Assembly (NCBI RefSeq): GCF_014648895.1
Contig: NZ_BMRZ01000002.1
Coordinates: 992,001 to 1,056,000 of the forward strand
Length of the DNA: 64,000 nucleotides
From: Streptomyces tanashiensis
GTDB taxonomy: Bacteria > Actinomycetota > Actinomycetes > Streptomycetales > Streptomycetaceae
Direction of reading: 5' to 3'
Below are positions 1 through 8,125 of this stretch, in pieces (position 1 is the first letter of the stretch; each line of letters opens with the position of its first letter). A program made the translations under genes and the position numbers. The notes beneath the pieces are model-generated. The model was given only the letters and a program-made list of their open reading frames with translations, ran no database searches and was not told where the DNA came from.

Positions 1-913
1 GGCCCTCGCCCGGGCGCCGCAGAACGAGTCGAGCACGGCGCTGCTCGGTGCGGCCGGGGCGGCGGCGGCCATCTCCGCGCTCTTCGGCAACCCGCTGGTG
101 GGCGCCGTGCTGCTGATGGAGGTGGCCGGGGTGGGCGGGCCGCAGCTGTTCGCGGTGATGCTGCCGGCGCTGCTGACCAGCGGCGTGGGAGCGTTGATCT
201 TCACCGGGTTCGTCCACTGGACGGGGCTGGCCACGGGGACTCTCGACATCGGCCTGCCCGTGCCACCGCCGCTCGACTGGGCGGACGTCCTGTGGGTGGT
301 CGTCCTGGCGCCCGCCCTCGCGTTCCTCGTCCACGGGACCTTCGTGGGCGGCCGGTTCGCGGCACGCTTCGTGGCGGCCCGGACCGTACGGAACACCGTT
401 CTGTGCGCGGCGGGCGCGGGGGTCTGCATCACCCTCTACGCCCTCGTCACCGGCCGCTCGCCGGCCGAGGCGGCCCTGTCCGGCGAGGCCGGGCTGTCCT
501 CCCTGGCGGCGAACCCGCACGCCTGGTCGGTGGGGGCGCTCGTCGCGGTGCTGGCCTTCAAGGGTCTGGCGTACACGCTCTGTCTGGGCAGTCTGCGCGG
601 CGGCCCCGTCTTTCCCTCCCTGTTCCTGGGAGGGGCGGCCGGGGTGCTGCTGGCGCCCCTGCCGGGCCTGGGGCTGGTGCCGGCGATGGCCATCGGCATG
701 GCGGCCTCGGTGACCGCGGCCCTGCGGCTGCCCGTGAGCAGCGTGGTCCTGGTCGTGCTCCTGCTGGGCAACGTGGAGACGGTGGCGCTGGTGGTGCTGG
801 CCGCGGTCATGTCCTTCGTCGTCACCCAGCTTCTGCCCCAGGGCCCGCGCATCCCCGCGTTCGGTGAGCACCCGGCCGGTCCGACGCGGCGCTCCCGACC
901 CGGGCGGTCCTGA
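1..913 (+). CDS. ClC-family chloride channel/antiporter, 5'-truncated by window edge
   Basis: The reading frame is open from base 2, so the gene begins before the window; about 303 residues of the C-terminal part are present. The protein is almost entirely hydrophobic helices. A GGPVFPSLFLGG stretch matches the GxFxP signature of the ClC selectivity filter, and GNPLVGAVLLMEVAG near the left edge matches the conserved ClC helix containing the gating-glutamate region of the family. It would move chloride, possibly in exchange for protons, across the cytoplasmic membrane. No CBS domain follows; the protein ends soon after the last helix in a short basic tail. The next gene is convergent, so no operon partner is visible on this side. 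Family assignment is firm; transport mode is not decidable here. Confidence 0.88.
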   Translation, partial: ALARAPQNESSTALLGAAGAAAAISALFGNPLVGAVLLMEVAGVGGPQLFAVMLPALLTSGVGALIFTGFVHWTGLATGTLDIGLPVPPPLDWADVLWVVVLAPALAFLVHGTFVGGRFAARFVAARTVRNTVLCAAGAGVCITLYALVTGRSPAEAALSGEAGLSSLAANPHAWSVGALVAVLAFKGLAYTLCLGSLRGGPVFPSLFLGGAAGVLLAPLPGLGLVPAMAIGMAASVTAALRLPVSSVVLVVLLLGNVETVALVVLAAVMSFVVTQLLPQGPRIPAFGEHPAGPTRRSRPGRS

Positions 914-959
914 GCCGCTGGGGGGGCCGGGCGTACGCCCGCGCCGGGGCTCCGGGGTC

Positions 960-1000
960 GCGGATCGCAGGCCGCGGATCGCAGGCCGCGGGCCGCAGGT
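960..1000. repeat. 14-bp tandem repeat between convergent genes
   Basis: Two exact copies of GCGGATCGCAGGCC stand head to tail, followed by a third degenerate copy. They fill the gap between the stops of the ClC gene and the PP2C gene. A 14-bp perfect palindrome lies just before (928-941) and could contribute to termination. No coding potential is evident. Confidence 0.6.
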
Positions 1001-1037
1001 CGGGGGTCCCGGGTCACAGGTCGTGGAAGTCAGGTGC

Positions 1038-3107
1038 TCAGGGGGCGGTGCTGATGCGGGCGACGAGAAGGGCGATGTCGTCGTCCGCCGAGGCCGGCAC
1101 GAGGTGGGTGAGCAGGGTGTCGCAGAGCGCCGACAGGGTCGGGGCGGGCTCGCCGAGCAGGTCGGTCAGTTCGGCGAGCCGTGCGTCGATGTCGCTGGTG
1201 CGGGACTCGACGAGGCCGTCGGTGTAGAGGACGAGGAGGCTGCCGGGGGGCAGCGTGACGTCGGTGGTCGTGAAGGCGATGCCGCCGACGCCCAGCGGCA
1301 GCCCCGGCGGTACGTCGATCAGGCGCACGGTGCCGTCGGGGAGGACGGCCGCGGGCGGCGGGTGGCCCGCACGGGTGATGCGGCAGTTGCCGGTGGCCGG
1401 GTCGACCACGATGGACAGGAAGGTCGCGAGCATCGGCTCGGCGAGATCGCGCAGTGCGGCCTCCAGCTGGTAGAGCATGTCCTCGGGGGCGAGATCGAGG
1501 CGGGCGAGGGCCCTGACGCTCGCGGAGAGCCGTCCCATCACCGCCGCGGCCCCGGTTCCGTGCCCCATCACGTCCCCGATGACGAGCACGGCTCTGCCGT
1601 CCTCCAGCGCGATGACGTCGTACCAGTCGCCGCCGACCTCGTTGACGTCGCTGGCCGGCAGGTAACGGTGGGCGACCTCGATCCCCGGCGGCGGGGTGAT
1701 GTGCTGCGGCAGCATGCTGCGCTGCAGCACGACGGCGGTGTCGTGCTCGCGGCGGTAGAGGCGCGCGTTGTCGACGCAGACGGCGGCGCGGGCCGCCAGT
1801 TCGCCGGCGAGGGCGACCTCCTCCTTGGTGAAGGGGCCGACGGGACGGGTCCGGTAGAAGGTGGCCAGGCCCAGCACCACGCCCCGGGCGTGCAGCGGGA
1901 CCATCATGAACGAGTGCACACCCAGCCGGAGCAGTGCCTCGGGGGCCGCGGAGTGGATCGCCGCCGGGGCGATGGCCTCCTCGTCGAACCGGGGGACGAC
2001 GAACGGGCGGCGTGCGCCGAGCGCCCGGGTGTACGGCGCACTGGCGGGAAAGGCGAGCGTGCGTCCCAGCGGGGTGAGGACGGTCGTGACGGGTGACCCG
2101 GTGAGGGGGGCCTTGGCCAGCCGGCGCAGCGTGGTGCCGCCGACGAGGCCGGCGCCCAGCTCGCCGCCCGCGGCCAGGGTCTCCAGGACGTCGACGGTGA
2201 CGGCGTCCGCGAGGTCGGGCACGGCGACGTCGGCGAGTTCCTGCGCGGTGCGTTCGAGGTCCAGGCTCGTGCCGATCTTGTGTGTGGCCTCGTTGACCAG
2301 GGCGAGCTGGCGCCGGCCCGCGTCGGCTTCGAGCTGCGCCCGCTGCTGGGCGGTGATGTCGATCAAGGTGGCGGCCAGCCCGATCGGGCGTCCGACGGCG
2401 TCCTCCAGCCGGACGTACGACCCCGACCACACGTGGTCGTGATCCGGGTCGGCGGGAGTGCGGCCGGTACGGCGGGAGTCCAGGACGGGCTTTCCCTCGT
2501 CCAGGGCCCTGCGCATCGCGCGCTCCATGTCGGCGGCGTTGACGTCGGGCAGGATCTCGACGAGGCGGCGCCCGATGTGCGCGGCCTGCGGAAGACCGTT
2601 CATCGCCTCCAGGGCCGGGTTGACGCGGAGGAACCGCAGTTGGGTGTCCAGGACCGCGATGCCCACCGGGGAACGGGAGAACAAGCCGTCCCACACCACC
2701 GACGAGCCCCGGATCTGCCGTGCGGCCTGCGCCTCCGCGGCGAACACCAGCACCGTCGTCCCACCGCGGTGCCGGGCGGGGACCGGGCACGCCCAGATCT
2801 CCAGGTCCAGCGGGCGCCCCTCCTTGTGCCAGGCGGTCACCGTGCCCATCACCCCGCGCCCGGTGGCCGCGCCCTCCCACAGCGAGCGGCCGAGGCTGCG
2901 GTCCGCGCCCGGATGGAGCAGGTCGGCGATGTGCCGGCCGAGCACCTCGCGCGGGGTGTGGCCGAGGAGGTCCTCCGCCGCGTGGTCCCAGCGGACGATC
3001 GTCCCGTCCGCGCTGGTGGCGACCACGGCGACGGGGAGCGCGCCCAGCCAGCCGCCCGCGTCACGGGCCGCACCGGTGATCACTTCGTCGAAGGGCACCT
3101 GCTGCAT
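1038..3107 (-). CDS. PAS-PAS-GAF-SpoIIE/PP2C serine/threonine phosphatase
   Basis: A 689-residue cytosolic signalling protein. From the chosen start MQQVPFDEVITG, a first PAS domain covers roughly residues 10-120, a second PAS (FSRSPVGIAVLDTQLRFLRV) roughly 140-255, a GAF domain roughly 270-430, and a SpoIIE-type PP2C phosphatase runs to the end. PP2C metal-site motifs are visible as GGDWYDVI, GDVMGHG and YTDGLVE. Such proteins usually dephosphorylate anti-anti-sigma factors and so feed a partner-switching stress pathway; sensing would be through PAS/GAF. The frame is open 27 codons further upstream (to 3188), but that extension is Arg/Thr rich and lacks a ribosome site, so the internal ATG was chosen. 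No anti-sigma kinase domain (HATPase) is attached. The partner is not in the window. Confidence 0.87.
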   Translation of the reverse strand: MQQVPFDEVITGAARDAGGWLGALPVAVVATSADGTIVRWDHAAEDLLGHTPREVLGRHIADLLHPGADRSLGRSLWEGAATGRGVMGTVTAWHKEGRPLDLEIWACPVPARHRGGTTVLVFAAEAQAARQIRGSSVVWDGLFSRSPVGIAVLDTQLRFLRVNPALEAMNGLPQAAHIGRRLVEILPDVNAADMERAMRRALDEGKPVLDSRRTGRTPADPDHDHVWSGSYVRLEDAVGRPIGLAATLIDITAQQRAQLEADAGRRQLALVNEATHKIGTSLDLERTAQELADVAVPDLADAVTVDVLETLAAGGELGAGLVGGTTLRRLAKAPLTGSPVTTVLTPLGRTLAFPASAPYTRALGARRPFVVPRFDEEAIAPAAIHSAAPEALLRLGVHSFMMVPLHARGVVLGLATFYRTRPVGPFTKEEVALAGELAARAAVCVDNARLYRREHDTAVVLQRSMLPQHITPPPGIEVAHRYLPASDVNEVGGDWYDVIALEDGRAVLVIGDVMGHGTGAAAVMGRLSASVRALARLDLAPEDMLYQLEAALRDLAEPMLATFLSIVVDPATGNCRITRAGHPPPAAVLPDGTVRLIDVPPGLPLGVGGIAFTTTDVTLPPGSLLVLYTDGLVESRTSDIDARLAELTDLLGEPAPTLSALCDTLLTHLVPASADDDIALLVARISTAP

Positions 3108-3296
3108 CGCCACCGCGATTCTCGTCCGTGTGCACCCATGGACGGCTGTCGTCGTCCTCAGTATGGGCGTGTGCCCGTGAGCCCGCACGGCGCGTACCGC
3201 CCCGCGGGCTCGTCCCGGTACCGCTCCGGGCCCGGCTCGTCCGGTGCCGCTCCGAGACCGGCCCGGAGCCGGCCCGGAACCGGTCGGTCGGTTCGC

Positions 3297-4493
3297 TCAG
3301 CGGAGTTCGCCCGCGCCCTCGAAGGCGGCAGCGGCGACGTCCGTTATGTAGTCGCCGTACTGCTTCCCGTCCCCCGTGCCGTTGGGGTTGAAGGAGTAGA
3401 CCAGGCGGCGCTCGAGATCACGCGTGGCGAACATCCCGTTCTCCCAGCCGGGGCGGGAGCCCGTCTTGCCCCACACGGTGACGCCGTTCACGGTGAGCCG
3501 CATCAGCCCGCCGGGAGCGAAGCAGGCGGTGCCGGCCGCGCGGCAGTTCTTGTTGTCCGGCGCGTTGGGCACCTTGGGGACGGAGAAGGCCAGATCCTGC
3601 TGGGCCGGCGGAAGCAGACGGCCGCGGAAGAGGGCCGTCATGAAGCGGTCCAGGTCGGCGGCGGTGGAGATCATCCCGCCCTCCGCCCAGGGGTAGGGGC
3701 TCTGCTCGGTGACGTCGTCACCGTCGACGTACACGCGGGTGTGCGGGCTGGGGAGGGTGAGGTCGTCGGCGGCGGGCAGGCTGGTGTCCCGCAGCTGGAG
3801 GGGGCGGAGGATCCGCCGGTCGAGCTCGTGCCGGAAGGAGTGGCCGGTGACCCTCTCCACGAGCAGTCCGACGATCACCGTGTTGATCCCGTTGTACTGC
3901 TGGACCGTGCCGGGGGCGGGGCGGTGCTCGTTCCACCGCGGGTCCTGGGCGGCCAGGGCGAAGGTGTCCCGGACTCCGTCCCTGGGCGCGACGCTCTTCA
4001 GCCACCACCCCGGTTCCCCGCCGGGGGCCGGGGTGGGAGCCGGCTTGGGGAGGCCGCTGGTGTGGTCGAGCAACTGCCGCACCGTGGCCGAGCCGTACTC
4101 CGCCGGGATCAGGTCCGGGAGGTGGCGCCGCACCGGGTCGTCGATGCCGATGCGGTGCTCGGCGACCAGCTGCAGGGCCAGCGTGTGGGTGAAGACCTTC
4201 GTCACGCTGCCGATGCGGAAGTGGTCGTCGGCGGTGACCGGTCCGGCGGTGCCGGTCCACAGGGGGCCGCGGCCGGGTCCGTCGACTCTGACCAGTACGC
4301 CCGCGTGATGGCTCGGCAGGGGCGTGACCAGCTTCCGCAGGGGCTCGGGGTCGAAGGTGGACCCGGTGCTCGTCACGGGCGCCGGAGCCGGGCCGACGGC
4401 CGTCGCGGCGGGGACGCCGGCGGCGATCGTGAGGACCGATGCGGCGAGGCCGGCCACGGCGAGGCGTCGGAGGGTGGTCGGACGGACGCGCAC
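3297..4493 (-). CDS. Secreted beta-lactamase-fold serine hydrolase (D-Ala-D-Ala carboxypeptidase-like)
   Basis: A 398-residue protein with an N-terminal export signal (Arg-rich start, then AVAGLAASVLTIAAGVPAATA). The penicillin-binding fold is shown by the SxxK nucleophile motif in IGSVTKVF, the tyrosine of the YxN-type motif in QQYNGINT, and the KTG-like triad in WGKTGSRPGW. The family (serine hydrolase class C / peptidase S12) includes DD-carboxypeptidases, esterases and D-aminopeptidases; the substrate cannot be told from sequence. A GTG start with GGAG six bases upstream is chosen. The gene stands alone between the phosphatase and the PucR-like regulator, all on the minus strand. A paralogue of similar architecture lies at 6810-8069. 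Confidence 0.85.
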   Translation of the reverse strand: MRVRPTTLRRLAVAGLAASVLTIAAGVPAATAVGPAPAPVTSTGSTFDPEPLRKLVTPLPSHHAGVLVRVDGPGRGPLWTGTAGPVTADDHFRIGSVTKVFTHTLALQLVAEHRIGIDDPVRRHLPDLIPAEYGSATVRQLLDHTSGLPKPAPTPAPGGEPGWWLKSVAPRDGVRDTFALAAQDPRWNEHRPAPGTVQQYNGINTVIVGLLVERVTGHSFRHELDRRILRPLQLRDTSLPAADDLTLPSPHTRVYVDGDDVTEQSPYPWAEGGMISTAADLDRFMTALFRGRLLPPAQQDLAFSVPKVPNAPDNKNCRAAGTACFAPGGLMRLTVNGVTVWGKTGSRPGWENGMFATRDLERRLVYSFNPNGTGDGKQYGDYITDVAAAAFEGAGELR

Positions 4494-4717
4494 GGGGTGC
4501 TCCGTTCTCCTGGTGCTGCGGGGCTCACTGCGCCCCCTGACACCTCAACTCTGCTGATTCCGGAGCCTGGTGACCATCAGTGATCACCCCGAGGCGACCC
4601 CGATCTCCCCGGCCCGGGCCCCTGGGGGTCGCCCCGGAGGCTCGTGGTCGGAGCGCTCGGCTCATGCCCTCGCCGGCCCGGGATCCCTGGAGCTGAGCCC
4701 CTTCCCGCCGCGTTCGC

Positions 4718-5746
4718 TCAGCCGTTGAGCAGGCGCCAGGTGGTGAGGGCCAGTCGTGCCCGGGTCAGGCCCGTGGGGGCGGTGAGGTCCAGGGCGAGGG
4801 TCCTGCCGATGTGGTCGAGGCGGCGGGCGATGCTGCTGTGGTGGAGGTGGAGGAGGTCGGCCGCGCGGCGGACGGAGGCGGTGGCGCAGTAGGTGTCCAG
4901 CGTCTCCCGTTCCTCCGGGGAGAGACCGTCGATCGCGGTGACGTCGCGGTTGTCCCGTACGGCTTCCTCGGGGATGTCCGCCAGGAGGGCCAGCGCGCCC
5001 AGGTCGCCGTGGTGGACGACGGGTTCGCGCGGGGTGGTGAAGCGGAGGGCCGTGCGGGCCTGGTGCCAGGAGCGGTCGGGGCTCCCGGTGGCGCCGATGC
5101 CCGCGCGTACGCCCTCGGGGATGCCCGTACGGTCCACGGTGGTGGCCAGGATGACGCCCACATCGGCGAGCGGCGCCGCCTTCACCGGGCGGGCCGGGCA
5201 GACGAGGGTGCCGACGCGGTCGAGCGGAAGGGCCGTGCGGACGGCGACGACGTGGACGGGGAGGTCGGGGGCGAAGCCCAGGAGCCGGAGCGCCCGGGCC
5301 CGGGCGGCGTCGTCGCTGTCGCAGCTGATGACCAGTTCGACGAGGGCGGGATCGGCCATGGTGGTGCGGGCGGGGCCGTAGCGTTCGGCGGCGGCGGCCG
5401 CCGCGAGGGCGAAGCGGTCGAGGAGGACCTCGTCGAGCGGGTTGGGCGGGCCGGGGCGCTCCAGCCAGACCGTGCCGATCTCCTCCTCGTCGAGGACGAT
5501 CGGCGCCTCGGTGGACGCGGGGGCCCGCGGGCCGGAGGCCTGTGTGCCGTGGGGTGAGACGCGGGTCGACCGGCCGGTGCCGTGGAGGCGTATCCCGGCG
5601 ACGCACTCGGCCAGGCCGGCCGAGGCGCGGGCGAGGGCCGGGAGGTCGACGCGCCGGCGCATGAGGGTGTCGTAGAACGCGACGATGCGCATGGCGCCGT
5701 CGACGTACGGATCGAGTCCCGACAGCCGTACGGCCAGTGCCTCCAT
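4718..5746 (-). CDS. PucR-family-like transcriptional regulator
   Basis: A 342-residue cytosolic protein starting MEALAVRLSGLDPY. The middle resembles the GGDEF-like/regulatory region of PucR-type activators. The C-terminus (about residues 280-335) is the PucR helix-turn-helix, with ATASVRRAADLLHLHHSSIARRL as the recognisable HTH core, cut here only for description of the last 60 residues. The upstream extension of the frame to 5989 is Arg/Ser/Pro rich and overlaps the divergent gene's promoter, so it was rejected. It is divergent from the esterase at 5865, with 118 bp between starts, which suggests it controls that gene; this is an inference. The effector ligand is unknown. Confidence 0.78.
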   Translation of the reverse strand: MEALAVRLSGLDPYVDGAMRIVAFYDTLMRRRVDLPALARASAGLAECVAGIRLHGTGRSTRVSPHGTQASGPRAPASTEAPIVLDEEEIGTVWLERPGPPNPLDEVLLDRFALAAAAAAERYGPARTTMADPALVELVISCDSDDAARARALRLLGFAPDLPVHVVAVRTALPLDRVGTLVCPARPVKAAPLADVGVILATTVDRTGIPEGVRAGIGATGSPDRSWHQARTALRFTTPREPVVHHGDLGALALLADIPEEAVRDNRDVTAIDGLSPEERETLDTYCATASVRRAADLLHLHHSSIARRLDHIGRTLALDLTAPTGLTRARLALTTWRLLNG

Positions 5747-5864
5747 GGCAGAAGGATCGCAGAAGGAGGGCGGGACGGGGGCGCGCCGTCCGGTGCGTGA
5801 GGGGGCCCGGACGCGCGACGGTCGGCGGGTGACCGCTCGGGGGCCGGCCCGGAGGATGGTCGTC

Positions 5865-6761
5865 ATGGATCCCGAACTCGAGGCCTTCATCCCGTTCTTC
5901 CCGCAGACCGACCTGTCCGACCCCGTCGCCGCCCGCGCGTACTTCGCCGGGTTGGCGGCCGCCGTGCCGGCGCCCGACACCCCCGACATGGAGGTCGAGG
6001 ACCGTGTCGTGCCCGCCGACCCCGACGTGGCGGTACGGATCTACCGGCCGCGCGGGGCGCGGGGGGCCGTGATCTGGCTGCACGGCGGCGGTTTCGTCAT
6101 GGGAGACGTGGACACCGAGCATCCGTGGGCCACCCGCATCGCGGAGAGCTCCGGGGCGGTGGTGGTGTCGGTCGGCTACCGGCTGGCCCCCGAGCACCCG
6201 TTCCCGGCGGCCCTGGACGATGCCTACGCCGTCCTGAACTGGACGGTCGAGCACGCGGACGAGCTCGGCGTCGACCCCGCGCGGATCGCGGTCGGTGGCC
6301 ACAGCGCGGGTGGCGGGCTCGCGGCGGCGGTGGCGCTGCGGTCGCGTGACGAGCAGGGGCCGCCGATCCGCTTCCAGCTGCTGAACCAGGCGGGACTCGA
6401 CGACCGCATGGAGACGTGGTCGGCGCGGAACTTCACGGACACGCCCTGGTTCCACCGCGGGAAGATGGTCGCCTCCTGGCGGCACTACCTGGGCTCGCGG
6501 CCCGCCACGCCCTACGCCGCTCCCTCGCGGGCCGCCGATCTGTCCGGGCTCCCGCCGGCCTATGTCGCCTCCGCCGAGTTCTGCCCGAACCGCGACGAGG
6601 ACATCGCGTACGCCGTCCGGCTCCTCCAGGCGGGTGTGTCCGTCGAGCTGCACCAGTGGCCGGGGACCTTCCACGGCTCGCAGGCGATCCTCTCCGCCGA
6701 GGTCTCGCAGCGGCAGAACGCCGAGCTCGGTGCCGTACTGCGCCGCGCCCTCGCCGACTGA
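5865..6761 (+). CDS. Alpha/beta-hydrolase (HSL-type esterase/lipase)
   Basis: A 298-residue cytosolic enzyme of the hormone-sensitive-lipase branch. HGGG (residues 73-76) forms the oxyanion hole, GHSAGG (serine 147) is the nucleophile elbow, and the acid and histidine are likely in the C-terminal NRDEDIAYA and TFHGSQ stretches. The start at ATG 5865 has GGAGGA eight bases upstream; an in-frame ATG nine bases earlier overlaps that ribosome site and is less likely. It would hydrolyse short-chain esters; the physiological substrate is unknown. The next gene, a secreted serine hydrolase, begins 48 bp later on the same strand and may be co-transcribed. Confidence 0.87.
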   Translation: MDPELEAFIPFFPQTDLSDPVAARAYFAGLAAAVPAPDTPDMEVEDRVVPADPDVAVRIYRPRGARGAVIWLHGGGFVMGDVDTEHPWATRIAESSGAVVVSVGYRLAPEHPFPAALDDAYAVLNWTVEHADELGVDPARIAVGGHSAGGGLAAAVALRSRDEQGPPIRFQLLNQAGLDDRMETWSARNFTDTPWFHRGKMVASWRHYLGSRPATPYAAPSRAADLSGLPPAYVASAEFCPNRDEDIAYAVRLLQAGVSVELHQWPGTFHGSQAILSAEVSQRQNAELGAVLRRALAD

Positions 6762-6809
6762 GCCCCGTTCTCTCCGACCGACGTTGTTCGTGACCTCGAA
6801 AGGACCGAT

Positions 6810-8069
6810 GTGTTGAAGATGCGACTGGTACTGGTGGGAGGCGTGGCCGCGCTCGGCGTCTGCGCGGGCATGGTGGCCGCGTCGGCCTCTCCCGGCGGCG
6901 CGAGGCCGGCGCACGCCGGGAGCGCGCGCGGTTCGGCCGGTCTCGATCCCGCGGAGCTGCGGTCCGCCCTGGACGCCGTCCACCGTGCGGGGGTGCCGGG
7001 CGTGTTCGCCGAGGTACGGGACGACGGGCGGACCTGGCGTGGTGCCTCCGGGGTCGCCGATGTCGCGACCGGCCGTCCCGTCGGGCCGGACCTGCGGCAC
7101 CGCGTCGGCAGCGTGACCAAGACCTTCACCGCCGCGGCCGTCCTGCAGCAGGTCGAGCGGGGGCGGATCGGGCTCGACGCGCCGATCGGTGACTATCTGT
7201 CGGAGCTCGTGCCGGGCGCACGAGGCCGGAGCATCACGGTCCGGATGCTGCTCAACAACACGAGCGGCATCCCCGACTACCTCCCCTACGCGTTCCCGTC
7301 CCTCCGGGCCTTCCCCTCGCTGCCGGACGTCTCGACGGAGAGCCTGGACGAGAACCGGTTCCGGACGTTCCGTCCGGCCGAGCTCATCGCGATGGGGCTC
7401 TCTGCGCCTCCCACCGGGGAGCCCGGCGGACCCACGGGCGTGTACTCCAACACCAACTGGCTGATCCTCGGCGAACTCCTGAAGGAGGTGACGGGCCTGC
7501 CGGCGGAGGAGTACATCACCCGGAACGTGATCGCGCGCGCCGGACTCCGCCACACCGGGTTCCCGAAGGGACCGCGCGTCGAGGGGCCCCACTCACGGAT
7601 GTACGAGGCGTTCCACGGCCTGATCGACCCGCCGCGTGACTACAGCGTCTACGACATGTCCTGGGTGGGGACGGGCGCCGCGCTGGTGTCGACCATGGAG
7701 GACCTCAACCGCTTCTACGCCCTGCTGCTCGACGGAAGGATCGTCGGCCGGTCCTCCCTGGCGGAGATGCAGCGCACCGTCCCGGTCCGCGCCCTGGACG
7801 GGTCGATGATCGAGTACGGTCTCGGGCTGCACAGGGTCGAGGCCCCGTGCGGCACCTTCTGGGGGCACGACGGCACCGTCTGGGGGGCCGGGACGATGTC
7901 CCTGACCCGCGCCGACGGCAGGCGGCAGATGTCCGTGGCGGTCAACCTCATCCGGTGGAACAGGCCCGACGCCTCGGGCAGGCCGCAGCCGCACCCCATC
8001 GACGGTGCCATGAAGGCGCTGTACCAGCGGGCGATGTGCGGACCGGCCTCCGCCGCCTCCGCTCCTTAG
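6810..8069 (+). CDS. Secreted beta-lactamase-fold serine hydrolase, second copy
   Basis: A 419-residue exported protein: MLKMRLVLVGG leads into a hydrophobic signal ending near ASASPGG. SVTKTF carries the SxxK nucleophile, YSNTNW the YxN motif, and HDGTVWG the HxG equivalent of KTG, a pattern common in Streptomyces DD-peptidase-like enzymes. Three close starts are possible (GTG 6810, TTG 6813, ATG 6819); AAAGGA at 6799-6804 fits the first two best. It is in the same general family as the gene at 3297-4493, but the HxG rather than KTG motif shows a different subfamily. Role in peptidoglycan or peptide-ester turnover is a family-level inference. Confidence 0.86.
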   Translation: MLKMRLVLVGGVAALGVCAGMVAASASPGGARPAHAGSARGSAGLDPAELRSALDAVHRAGVPGVFAEVRDDGRTWRGASGVADVATGRPVGPDLRHRVGSVTKTFTAAAVLQQVERGRIGLDAPIGDYLSELVPGARGRSITVRMLLNNTSGIPDYLPYAFPSLRAFPSLPDVSTESLDENRFRTFRPAELIAMGLSAPPTGEPGGPTGVYSNTNWLILGELLKEVTGLPAEEYITRNVIARAGLRHTGFPKGPRVEGPHSRMYEAFHGLIDPPRDYSVYDMSWVGTGAALVSTMEDLNRFYALLLDGRIVGRSSLAEMQRTVPVRALDGSMIEYGLGLHRVEAPCGTFWGHDGTVWGAGTMSLTRADGRRQMSVAVNLIRWNRPDASGRPQPHPIDGAMKALYQRAMCGPASAASAP

Positions 8070-8125
8070 GCGGGGTCAGGCCCGGCCTCCACCGCCTCCG
8101 CGCGCAGGCGGGGTCAGGCCCGGCC
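8043..8125. repeat. 39/38-bp tandem duplication spanning convergent stop codons
   Basis: Two imperfect copies of a 38-39 bp unit start at 8043 and 8082, followed by a 6-bp partial third. They share a 19-bp exact block (GGCGGGGTCAGGCCCGGCC at 8069-8087 and 8107-8125). Copy 1 contains the end of the plus-strand hydrolase and copy 2 contains the stop codon of the minus-strand peptidase, so a gene end has been duplicated between two convergent genes. Confidence 0.7.
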
